DNA of 28,102 nt from a virus. Within the stretch, counting starts at the first letter, position 1. Each line of letters opens with the position of its first letter. The position numbers and the translations under genes were made by a program. The stretch is taken from IMG/VR virus record IMGVR_UViG_3300046355_000222, positions 1-28,102 of that record. One strand, written 5' to 3'. The notes under the pieces are model-generated. The model searched no databases. It was not told where the DNA came from and saw only the letters and a list, made by a program, of their open reading frames with translations. Shown piece by piece: positions 7,347 through 12,105 of the stretch.

Positions 7347-7454
7347 ATGAGTTTCATAGATTCCCTAATCGTCACCGCCGTTTTACTAGGTCCGCTATTT
7401 GTTTACCTAGCCATCATTACAATTGTCGAAACCATTCAAGAAAAGAGAAAGTAA
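7347..7454 (+). CDS. Tiny single-pass membrane protein
   Basis: This encodes 35 residues, with a strong AAAGGAG ribosome binding site 6 nt before the ATG. Residues 7-30 (LIVTAVLLGPLFVYLAIITIV) form one membrane-spanning helix, and the end is basic (QEKRK). The next gene starts 3 nt after its stop, so the two are probably translated together. Function unknown; small phage membrane proteins of this kind can act on host membrane proteins. Confidence 0.65.
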   Translation: MSFIDSLIVTAVLLGPLFVYLAIITIVETIQEKRK

Positions 7455-7456
7455 CC

Positions 7457-7774
7457 ATGACTATCACAGACGAACTAATCCAAGAATCAGCCGAACGAGC
7501 CGTTGTGAAATGGCACTCTGATAGCGGACACGGATGGTTAGTTGTTTGCTCAGTCGAGCAACCCCTAGCCCTGAAGTTTGCCTCAACCTATTCATTCATA
7601 GATTCCAAAAACGACCTGGTGTATTTGGAGGAGGACTGTGATGCTCCCGCCTATCTAGACTTTTTCGACCTTGCTTGGATGGTGAGAGGCATTCAGTCGG
7701 AATACGTTGAGGACCGTAGTCGTATCCGTTCATTGCCTCGCGGTAAGGCTAAGGAGTTGCCAGTCCGCGACTAA
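7457..7774 (+). CDS. Small HGW-motif protein of unknown function
   Basis: This encodes 105 residues. The segment HSDSGHGWLVV (about 20-30), followed by SFIDSKNDLVYLEEDCDAPAYL, resembles small conserved plasmid and phage proteins with a HGW...YLEEDCD signature and no known function. It follows the tiny membrane protein gene by 3 nt and is closed by a strong hairpin at 7800. It uses mixed codons like the coiled-coil gene upstream. Confidence 0.7.
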   Translation: MTITDELIQESAERAVVKWHSDSGHGWLVVCSVEQPLALKFASTYSFIDSKNDLVYLEEDCDAPAYLDFFDLAWMVRGIQSEYVEDRSRIRSLPRGKAKELPVRD

Positions 7775-7799
7775 AGACTTACTCCCTATAAGGCACTTA

Positions 7800-7831
7800 C
7801 CCCTTCACCTTCCCCCAAGGTGGAGGGGTTT
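7800..7831 (+). terminator. Intrinsic terminator after the 6755-7774 gene group
   Basis: CCCCTTCACCTT pairs with AAGGTGGAGGGG over 12 positions with a single G-T wobble around a CCCCC loop. It is followed by TTT and a T-rich stretch (TTTAGTGTT). The short U-tract makes it a moderate terminator by the classic rule, but the stem is very stable. Confidence 0.7.
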
Positions 7832-7861
7832 AGTGTTGCCCAGAAAAAACGAAAAGGCTCT

Positions 7862-7892
7862 TCAGGGGGACGGGTGGAGTGTGTGGTGTGTG
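7862..7892 (+). repeat. 31-bp direct repeat, copy A
   Basis: This begins TCAGGGGGACGGGTGGAG and ends in GTGTGGTGTGTG. It is repeated at 8288-8318 with a single T/C difference. The two copies flank the gene at 7950-8201. Conservation of non-coding sequence at this length suggests a regulatory element, an RNA structure partner or a recent duplication. Confidence 0.85.
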
Positions 7893-7949
7893 GTGCGCTT
7901 GGGTAAATTTGATTCTGTGAGATTCAACCCCCTCACTATTGGAGTAAAA

Positions 7950-8201
7950 ATGTTTGATGTTCGTCCGCGTATGGTTATGTCGAATGACTTGATGCGTTTT
8001 GAGTATTTCGGCGGTGCTGAGATTGTTGTTTCTGCCGTCTATGGTGGCGTGTCCGTTGATGTTGTGGATGTGTCTGAGTTTGTGTCTAGGTTTGCCCCGT
8101 TGTCTCTGATGGACTTTGAGGCGTTTGTGTTGTCGTATTGGGAGGCGTCTAAGGGTCATGAGGTCAAGGCGCGCGAAGAGAGCAACGGCTTAGTCTTCTA
8201 A
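7950..8201 (+). CDS. Small protein of unknown function between direct repeats
   Basis: This encodes 83 residues. The start has a GGAG ribosome binding site 5 nt upstream; a frame opening at 7707 overlaps the previous gene and was not used. The protein is rich in Val, Phe and Ser with an FEYFGGAEIVVSAVYGGVSVDVVDVSEFV beta-like middle and a charged C-terminal helix. G/T-ending codons dominate from here on. It stands alone between a terminator upstream and a hairpin downstream and is bracketed by the 31-bp direct repeats, so it could be a small cassette. Confidence 0.65.
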   Translation: MFDVRPRMVMSNDLMRFEYFGGAEIVVSAVYGGVSVDVVDVSEFVSRFAPLSLMDFEAFVLSYWEASKGHEVKAREESNGLVF

Positions 8202-8207
8202 AACGCC

Positions 8208-8237
8208 CTGTAAGGCTCTGTAAGGCTCTGTAAGCCC
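8208..8237 (+). repeat. Three tandem 10-bp units after the 7950-8201 gene
   Basis: CTGTAAGGCT occurs twice in perfect tandem (8208-8217 and 8218-8227), followed by a partly changed third unit CTGTAAGCCC. The array runs straight into the 15-bp stem at 8237. Confidence 0.75.
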
Positions 8238-8275
8238 CTGCCCGCGTAGCCAGCCCCCTAGGCTACGCGGGCAGG
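8237..8275. terminator. 15-bp perfect hairpin, likely U-less terminator or processing site
   Basis: CCTGCCCGCGTAGCC pairs perfectly with GGCTACGCGGGCAGG around a 9-nt loop. There is no T-run on either side. Strong hairpins without a U-tract are often taken as terminators in Actinobacteria; it could instead protect the 3' end of the small gene's mRNA. Confidence 0.6.
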
Positions 8276-8287
8276 CTTCAAAACCGC

Positions 8288-8318
8288 TCAGGGGGACGGG
8301 TGGAGCGTGTGGTGTGTG
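8288..8318 (+). repeat. 31-bp direct repeat, copy B
   Basis: This is the second copy of the repeat at 7862-7892, with one base changed (C for T in the GGAG(T/C)GTG part). It sits just after the 15-bp hairpin in the 316-base gene-free stretch 8202-8517. Confidence 0.85.
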
Positions 8319-8419
8319 CCCTCGCCCCGCTAATGTTGCTAACAACCCCGCTAGACAGGCAGGGCAAGCACCAAAAACAAAAAAAATAGTGAGCGTAAAC
8401 GGCTAGTTAGTTAGTGTTT

Positions 8420-8440
8420 TTTTGTTATCGTTTTGTTATC
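8420..8440 (+). repeat. Direct repeat TTTTGTTATC with 11-bp period
   Basis: TTTTGTTATC occurs at 8420-8429 and 8431-8440, one base apart, just upstream of the TTGACT box. An 11-bp period places both copies on the same DNA face, as for a regulator bound upstream of a promoter. Confidence 0.5.
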
Positions 8441-8449
8441 AAAATGGTA

Positions 8450-8477
8450 TTGACTAGCCTAGTAAGTGTAGTAAGTT
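8450..8477 (+). promoter_or_regulatory. Promoter of the small-gene cluster
   Basis: A good -35 box TTGACT at 8450-8455 is followed after 16 nt by a weak -10 candidate TAAGTT at 8472-8477. The only genes it could serve are the coupled small genes from 8518. The weak -10 and the surrounding repeats suggest dependence on an activator or a phage factor. Confidence 0.5.
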
Positions 8478-8484
8478 AGTAAGT
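8461..8484 (+). repeat. Three AGTAAGT repeats overlapping the promoter
   Basis: AGTAAGT is present at 8461-8467, 8470-8476 and 8478-8484, separated by 2 and 1 bases. Two further copies lie in the inverted-repeat region beside the DnaA boxes (10164-10170 and 10179-10185). The copies cover the likely -10 region, so a protein bound here would control the small-gene promoter. Confidence 0.6.
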
Positions 8485-8498
8485 AGACAGATTGTCTA
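8484..8498. promoter_or_regulatory. Operator-like palindrome TAGACA-GAT-TGTCTA
   Basis: This is a perfect 6+6 inverted repeat with a 3-nt spacer at the probable transcription start of the small-gene cluster. The half-site TAGACAG also occurs at 8352-8358 and, within a similar dyad, at 6608-6614 upstream of the XRE gene. It fits a repressor operator. Confidence 0.5.
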
Positions 8499-8517
8499 AC
8501 CAATGAAAGGGAATCAA

Positions 8518-8826
8518 ATGCTAAGCAGTTACGATGAAATCAAAAAGCAAGTTACCGATGAATGGGACTATTTCGCGAGCGATTGGGAGCGGGCTATCCA
8601 AGAGACCGCCGATAGCCTTGTGCCTGTTTATACGGGCGAGATTATTCGGGAATGGACTGAGTTGTCTAGCGATGATTCTGACCGATGGCAAGAACTAGGC
8701 ACGGACGGTAGCGCGATGATTAGCGACCTGATGGCGATTGACCTGTTCATTTTTTACGAAGCACAGGTTTCTCTCGCTTATCACGCCGTTTTGAACGAAA
8801 AATACGGGGAAGAAGAGGCTAACTAA
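8518..8826 (+). CDS. Acidic protein of unknown function, first of small-gene cluster
   Basis: This encodes 102 residues. The ATG at 8518 was chosen over the one at 8503 because AAAGGGA lies 5 nt before it. The protein is acidic and Trp-rich (DEWDYFASDWERAIQETADSL, EWTELSSDDSDRWQELGTDG) and probably all-helical, with no membrane segment. Its stop overlaps the next start (TAATG). It opens a run of nine small coupled genes. Such runs just after a regulated promoter in phages often encode early proteins that redirect the host, which is inference here. Confidence 0.7.
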   Translation: MLSSYDEIKKQVTDEWDYFASDWERAIQETADSLVPVYTGEIIREWTELSSDDSDRWQELGTDGSAMISDLMAIDLFIFYEAQVSLAYHAVLNEKYGEEEAN

Positions 8827-9005
8827 TGTCTACCCAATTTGAGATTGAAGAAGAAACCTGTTGCGGGGCTTCCCTGCCTGACGGCGTTAGCGTAAGTTTT
8901 GGGTTTGCCGTTGCTACCTGTTCGCGGTGTTCGTATCGTTGCGCTTATTGGGAATGTGCTTGTGAGTTGCGCCACGATTGCGCCGAAGAAGAGGAAGAGG
9001 ACTAA
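8826..9005 (+). CDS. Small Cys-rich protein, likely metal-binding
   Basis: This encodes 59 residues with nine cysteines, including ETCCG, CSRCSYRC and WECACELRHDC. The CxxC pair and dense Cys/His content suggest one or two zinc sites. The end is a run of acidic residues. Its start overlaps the previous stop. No family recognised. Confidence 0.6.
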   Translation: MSTQFEIEEETCCGASLPDGVSVSFGFAVATCSRCSYRCAYWECACELRHDCAEEEEED

Positions 9006-9007
9006 AA

Positions 9008-9130
9008 ATGGTTACTTGTTGTGTTGTTAGCGCCAATCATTCGGACAATTTGTTTGAGGTTTGGTTTGGCGGTAAAGAACCAGAGTATTTCTGTGGTTAC
9101 CATTTTCATTCAAGAAAGGTTGTTAAGTAA
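9008..9130 (+). CDS. Tiny Cys/His protein of unknown function
   Basis: This encodes 40 residues with a CC pair near the N-terminus and a C-x-x-x-H-x-H motif (CGYHFH) near the end, compatible with one zinc site. The gene starts 2 nt after the previous stop and its stop overlaps the next start. Its short length alone would make it doubtful; the perfect coupling on both sides supports it. Confidence 0.5.
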   Translation: MVTCCVVSANHSDNLFEVWFGGKEPEYFCGYHFHSRKVVK

Positions 9131-9294
9131 TGCGCGAGGTGTTAGAGGACTTGTTAGCCAAGGTAGAGGGAGAGATTGAACTTGCCCCGCTATGGGCTAC
9201 TGAGTTGAACGAACTTAGGGCGGTTCAGATTGCTTTGGGTGATGTTGTTGGGATTGTAAAAAGACAAATCGAAATTGAAAGACTAGGTGAATAG
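9130..9294 (+). CDS. Small acidic helical protein of unknown function
   Basis: This encodes 54 residues, almost certainly all-helical (EVLEDLLAKVEGEIELAPLW, then a second amphipathic helix to the end). It may form a helical hairpin or dimer. The start overlaps the upstream stop. No family recognised. Confidence 0.5.
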   Translation: MREVLEDLLAKVEGEIELAPLWATELNELRAVQIALGDVVGIVKRQIEIERLGE

Positions 9295-9296
9295 GG

Positions 9297-9428
9297 ATGT
9301 TTAGGAAAAAGTTTGGTGCTACCTATCGTGTGGCGTGTGTTGTTTGTAATTATTCGGCGTTGGTTTTGTTTTCTGGCAAAACTATCCAAGTTGTGCCGTG
9401 TCTATGTGTCAAGAATAAGAAAGGTTAG
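9297..9428 (+). CDS. Small zinc-ribbon-like protein
   Basis: This encodes 43 residues with a CVVC knuckle at residues 14-17 and PCLC at 34-37, the spacing of a minimal zinc ribbon. The ends are basic (MFRKK and KNKKG), which would suit nucleic-acid binding. An overlapping frame from 9313 was rejected in favour of this one plus the gene at 9433, because the two-gene reading keeps the stop/start packing of the cluster. Confidence 0.55.
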   Translation: MFRKKFGATYRVACVVCNYSALVLFSGKTIQVVPCLCVKNKKG

Positions 9429-9432
9429 GGAA

Positions 9433-9612
9433 ATGAATAGTTACGGGGTTACTTATCGTTGCGAGTTTGCTAATTTCTTCACCGTTGTTTCTGGTGATGA
9501 TGAATGGCACGCTAGGCGGGTGGCAGACATCTTTTTTAGCGACACTTATGGATTGGATGTCTCTCTAATGGGTGGCGATGATGTTGAAATCGTTTTGGAG
9601 GGTAGTTTCTGA
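9433..9612 (+). CDS. Small protein of unknown function
   Basis: This encodes 59 residues. It has mixed beta and helix character (SYGVTYRCEFANFFTVVSGDDEWHARRVADIFF) with an acidic C-terminus. The pattern 'xVTYxCEFxxFFTVVSGDDEWHARRVAD' recalls the next two products, which also start with a beta strand then a helix with acidic residues. The stop overlaps the next start. Function unknown. Confidence 0.55.
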   Translation: MNSYGVTYRCEFANFFTVVSGDDEWHARRVADIFFSDTYGLDVSLMGGDDVEIVLEGSF

Positions 9613-9761
9613 TGGCTATCTTTGTTGTTACCCAATCTGACCGTTACGAAATTGAAGCGGATACTTTGGAAGAGGCTCGCGCTTTGTGGCGTGAGTATGA
9701 GTTTGATAATGAGTCTGTTGAATTTTTGGACGGGTCTACGACTTTCGAGGAGGATAACTAA
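9612..9761 (+). CDS. Small beta-alpha protein of unknown function
   Basis: This encodes 49 residues: a strand (AIFVVTQSDRYEIEAD), a helix (TLEEARALWREYEF) and an acidic tail. Both ends overlap neighbouring genes by one base (TGATG and TAATG). It resembles the 9433 and 9761 products in layout, suggesting three related small folds, although identity is too low to be sure by eye. Confidence 0.5.
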   Translation: MAIFVVTQSDRYEIEADTLEEARALWREYEFDNESVEFLDGSTTFEEDN

Positions 9762-9958
9762 TGGCTAGGTTTCGTGTGACTTACAATCTGGAAGAGTTTG
9801 GCTACCTGTATTTTGATTCGCCTGATGAAGATTCGGCTGATGAGTTGTTGCGTCAGGTTCAACAGGGGATTTTGGATTTCGAGGACTTACCTAATTTCTA
9901 TAAAAAGATTTCGGGTGGCTCTGAGAGTATCGAGAACGATTTGGAGGAGGCTATCTGA
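9761..9958 (+). CDS. Small acidic beta-alpha protein of unknown function
   Basis: This encodes 65 residues. It begins RFRVTYNLEEFGYLYFDSPDEDSADELLRQV, so a strand pair is followed by a helix and then an acidic end. The opening 'fxVTYxxEEFGY' is reminiscent of the 9433 product. The start overlaps the upstream stop. No known family. Confidence 0.6.
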   Translation: MARFRVTYNLEEFGYLYFDSPDEDSADELLRQVQQGILDFEDLPNFYKKISGGSESIENDLEEAI

Positions 9959-10119
9959 TGGTTTGTCCTTTGTGTGATGTTCGTGATGTTTCTGTTGGCG
10001 TGGGTGGTGATGTTTGGTGTCGTTTGTGTGGTGAGCCTGAGTTTGTTTTTGTCGTGGGTTCGGGTAGAAATGCGCCTGTGGATAACTCTGTGGATAAACC
10101 TGTGGATAACTTTGTTTAG
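9958..10119 (+). CDS. Tiny zinc-ribbon protein whose 3' end encodes three DnaA boxes
   Basis: This encodes 53 residues. CPLC (3-6) and CRLC (21-24) form a likely zinc ribbon. The end of the protein reads PVDNSVDKPVDNFV, because the DNA there is three TGTGGATAA boxes at 12-bp spacing read in one frame. The start overlaps the stop of the gene before (TGATG). The protein may be real, with its tail dictated by the DNA sites, or the coding frame may extend passively through an origin element. It is the last gene of the small-gene cluster. Confidence 0.5.
   Translation: MVCPLCDVRDVSVGVGGDVWCRLCGEPEFVFVVGSGRNAPVDNSVDKPVDNFV
10077..10109 (+). repeat. Three perfect DnaA boxes, candidate replication origin
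   Basis: TGTGGATAA, the exact complement of the consensus DnaA box TTATCCACA, occurs at 10077-10085, 10089-10097 and 10101-10109. All three point the same way at a 12-bp period. They are followed by an A/T-rich, palindrome-rich gene-free segment (10120-10373). Host DnaA binding and opening of the DNA nearby is a reasonable reading. No other copy of the box was noticed in the window. Confidence 0.65.
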
Positions 10120-10141
10120 TCGGTTTCCTATATTGATACCT

Positions 10142-10230
10142 ACTCATTCTTCATCTACTCTTGAGTAAGTTAAGAATGAGTAAGTAGGTTCTATATATAG
10201 CGACTTCAGATTTAACACTTTGTAGATGAA
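10142..10230. repeat. Nested inverted repeats next to the DnaA boxes
   Basis: ACTCATTCTT (10142-10151) and AAGAATGAGT (10172-10181) form a perfect 10-bp inverted repeat. Inside its loop sits TACTC-TT-GAGTA (10156-10167). TTCATCTAC (10150-10158) is also repeated inverted as GTAGATGAA (10222-10230). An A/T-rich TATATATA lies between. The segment can fold in alternative ways, and it carries two AGTAAGT motifs shared with 8461-8484. It resembles an origin or a complex regulatory region. Confidence 0.6.
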
Positions 10231-10274
10231 ATAAAGGGGAAAAGGGGGTGTCTTTTTTCCCAATTGGTAACATT

Positions 10275-10303
10275 TTGATAAATACGGTACAAATCTCTAT
10301 GAT
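10275..10303 (+). promoter_or_regulatory. Strong sigma70-type promoter for the 10374 gene
   Basis: TTGATA (10275-10280), a 17-nt spacer and TATGAT (10298-10303) match the vegetative promoter consensus closely. Transcription would start near 10310, leaving a leader of about 64 nt that contains the hairpin at 10332. Confidence 0.8.
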
Positions 10304-10331
10304 TAGTAGGTGAGTACTGCTAAACTACTAT

Positions 10332-10355
10332 CCTAGTGAGAGACACTAGGTTTTT
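10332..10355 (+). terminator. Leader hairpin with T-run, possible attenuator
   Basis: CCTAGTG-AGAGA-CACTAGG is a perfect 7-bp stem followed directly by TTTTT. It has the form of an intrinsic terminator but lies between the 10275 promoter and the 10374 start codon. It could attenuate that transcript, or act at the DNA level as an operator. Confidence 0.6.
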
Positions 10356-10373
10356 GGAAAGGATACAAGTTTT

Positions 10374-10979
10374 ATGGCTATTTTTGACCCTGTATACGGC
10401 GAGTTGATGACCGCTAAAGAGGTGTGTGAGACGACTGGTTTGACTATGAATCAGTTGCGTAATTGGCGGTTGCCATCTCGTTTGGACAAAGCCCCGTTTG
10501 GTTTTGTGAGTATTGGTGTTGCCCCGTATTACCGCAAGGCTTCTGTTTCGTTGTGGTTGGATAAGAACGCGGGTAGCAATGTTCGGTATACGCCTGCTGG
10601 GACTGATTTGGATGTTCCTGTTGCTGAGGGTTTTGAGGGTGATGTTGAGCGTATCAATGCTTTGAAGCGTGTTGCGGTGATTACTCCTGAGAATGTGAAG
10701 TCTTGGCAGGATTACTTGTTTGGTGTTGACCAGCAGAGGACTATGGCTTCTTCTAATGTTGTGAAGAATCGTTTCTTGACTGAGTTGTTGGGTTATGAGG
10801 TTGGTTTTAGTAATAGTGTTTCGGCTGAGCAGAGGTTTAGTGAGCCTGTTTGGTTTGAGGCGATGGTTAAGGCTTTGCGTCTTCAGGTGAATGAGATGTA
10901 TTCGTTGGGGTTGTCTGAGCAGGATGTTTTGGATGTTCCTGTTGGGCAAGTGCCACCGTTGAAGGAAACTAAGAAGTAG
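10374..10979 (+). CDS. DNA-binding protein with MerR/excisionase-like N-terminus
   Basis: This encodes 201 residues. Residues 12-60 (LMTAKEVCETTGLTMNQLRNWR, then a wing and YYRKASVSLWLDKN) look like the winged HTH of excisionase/AlpA/MerR-type proteins. This part usually reads 'ta.eva...gvs...l..W'. The rest (about 85-190) is helical with no known motif. The gene has its own strong promoter, a leader hairpin and an AAAGGA site, and lies directly after the candidate origin. It could be an origin-binding or early regulatory protein; this is inference from position. Confidence 0.7.
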   Translation: MAIFDPVYGELMTAKEVCETTGLTMNQLRNWRLPSRLDKAPFGFVSIGVAPYYRKASVSLWLDKNAGSNVRYTPAGTDLDVPVAEGFEGDVERINALKRVAVITPENVKSWQDYLFGVDQQRTMASSNVVKNRFLTELLGYEVGFSNSVSAEQRFSEPVWFEAMVKALRLQVNEMYSLGLSEQDVLDVPVGQVPPLKETKK

Positions 10980-11025
10980 GGTGTGGCGGGTTAGTGGTCG
11001 TTATCGAATCGTTATGAAACTCGAT

Positions 11026-11054
11026 TTGACTTTCGATTACTAACCTGCTATACT
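11026..11054 (+). promoter_or_regulatory. Strong sigma70-type promoter for the 11110 operon
   Basis: TTGACT (11026-11031), exactly 17 nt and TATACT (11049-11054) form a near-consensus promoter in the 130-base gap before the 11110 gene. The start would be near 11061. It probably drives the long plus-strand replication operon that follows. Confidence 0.85.
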
Positions 11055-11109
11055 ACTCATAGGTGGTTGAGGAAAGCCACTTTAATTAAATGGAGAAATG
11101 GAGTAACAA

Positions 11110-11394
11110 ATGGTTACAAAGCAACAGGTAGTGGCACTGGCTGAGAAGTTGGGTGTTGATGTTGAGGATGATGGTTCTACTATTTGTCTGACCACTAAGG
11201 GTGTTCGGATGTTTGATGGTTGGTTTGCTCATACTCTGCTTACTAGTTATGGTTTTGATTCGCGTGTTAGTCGGTTGTCTAAGGCTGAGGTGTGGGGGTT
11301 GGTGTTGGATGATTTGTCTGGCGCGAGCGTTGTTGAGTGTGATGTGCCTAAGTGTGATTACTGCCGTGAATTGATTGTGAAGTGGAACGACTAA
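11110..11394 (+). CDS. Small protein, tandem paralogue 1
   Basis: This encodes 94 residues with a GGAG site 7 nt before the ATG. The N-terminus TKQQVVALAEKLGVDVE closely matches the next gene's TKKQVVSLAEKQGAEVT, so the two arose by tandem duplication or share a small helical domain. The C-terminus adds a CDVPKCDYC cluster that may bind zinc and is missing from the paralogue. The middle contains a Trp-rich WFAHTLLTSYGF segment. Function unknown. Confidence 0.75.
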   Translation: MVTKQQVVALAEKLGVDVEDDGSTICLTTKGVRMFDGWFAHTLLTSYGFDSRVSRLSKAEVWGLVLDDLSGASVVECDVPKCDYCRELIVKWND

Positions 11395-11627
11395 TGGCTA
11401 CGAAGAAGCAGGTTGTATCGCTCGCTGAGAAGCAGGGCGCGGAGGTCACTATTGATGTTGTGGATGGTGTGCTTGATGTGTATGTTGGTTTGCCTAATGG
11501 TTTCATTTGGGATAACGGCTATGGTTCTGGTTCAGTTTCTCAGGAGAAGTATGAGGGTGAGACTATGGCTGAGTTTTGGCAACAGATTTTGGATTACATT
11601 GATTACCCTGTAATTAGGGCTGAGTAA
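11394..11627 (+). CDS. Small protein, tandem paralogue 2
   Basis: This encodes 77 residues. The start at 11394 overlaps the stop of paralogue 1 and begins the shared motif (TKKQVVSLAEK); a start at 11382 would add four residues without support. The rest is acidic with GLPNGFIWDNGYG and a WQQILDYIDY helix. It has no cysteines, unlike its partner. Function unknown. Confidence 0.75.
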   Translation: MATKKQVVSLAEKQGAEVTIDVVDGVLDVYVGLPNGFIWDNGYGSGSVSQEKYEGETMAEFWQQILDYIDYPVIRAE

Positions 11628-11634
11628 AGGAGAA

Positions 11635-11979
11635 ATGAAAATGGAGAATGAAATGGAAAGTAAGTTGGAGTTGTCTGGTGTTGAGGTTGATGTTTTGCGC
11701 GGTTTTTTGGGTGAGATGTTGGCTGAGCGTAATGCGCCTGTGTTGTCGGACATTTATACGAAGTTGTTGGAGGGTAGCGCGGTTGGTAAGGTTGTTACCA
11801 TTTCGTTATCTAAGGAGTATGTCTTTGAGGGTGACTTTTTGGCAGGCTATTTGGAGCAGTTGGATGATTATCCTGATACGCCGTCTCAGCGTGAGTGGTT
11901 TGTGATGGATAGGTTTATTGGTGAGGAAGCCTTGTCTAAGTTGGACGAGGGTTATGTGATGAAAGTTGAGGAGAAGTAA
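11635..11979 (+). CDS. Acidic protein of unknown function
   Basis: This encodes 114 residues from the ATG at 11635, after an AAAGGAG site only 2-3 nt upstream. The ATG at 11641 has better spacing (about 9 nt) and may be the real start. The sequence is Glu/Leu/Val-rich, mixed helix and strand, with no cysteines. It has no recognised family. It belongs to the co-directional operon from the 11026 promoter. Confidence 0.7.
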   Translation: MKMENEMESKLELSGVEVDVLRGFLGEMLAERNAPVLSDIYTKLLEGSAVGKVVTISLSKEYVFEGDFLAGYLEQLDDYPDTPSQREWFVMDRFIGEEALSKLDEGYVMKVEEK

Positions 11980-12105
11980 ATGGTTGAGTGTAAGCATGAG
12001 GAAAAGTTTTTGTCTGCCTGTGTTGGGTGTGATTTGGTTGATGGCTTTCATGAGTTTGTTGCTTGTGTTGAGTGTGGTCAAGATGTTAATGGAGAGGAGA
12101 ACTGA
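11980..12105 (+). CDS. Tiny zinc-ribbon protein
   Basis: This encodes 41 residues with CKH near the N-terminus, CVGC at 14-17 and CVEC at 29-32, plus His at 24. Two CxxC knuckles 12 residues apart are the hallmark of a small zinc ribbon. It starts directly after the previous stop, and its stop overlaps the next start (TGATG). Partner and function unknown. Confidence 0.65.
   Translation: MVECKHEEKFLSACVGCDLVDGFHEFVACVECGQDVNGEEN

Noticed and set aside
9313-9612. Single 99-residue gene starting at 9313
   Set aside because: The frame before 9433 gives a hydrophobic, Arg-rich leader that overlaps the zinc-ribbon frame at 9297. Splitting into 9297-9428 and 9433-9612 keeps the compact packing of the cluster.
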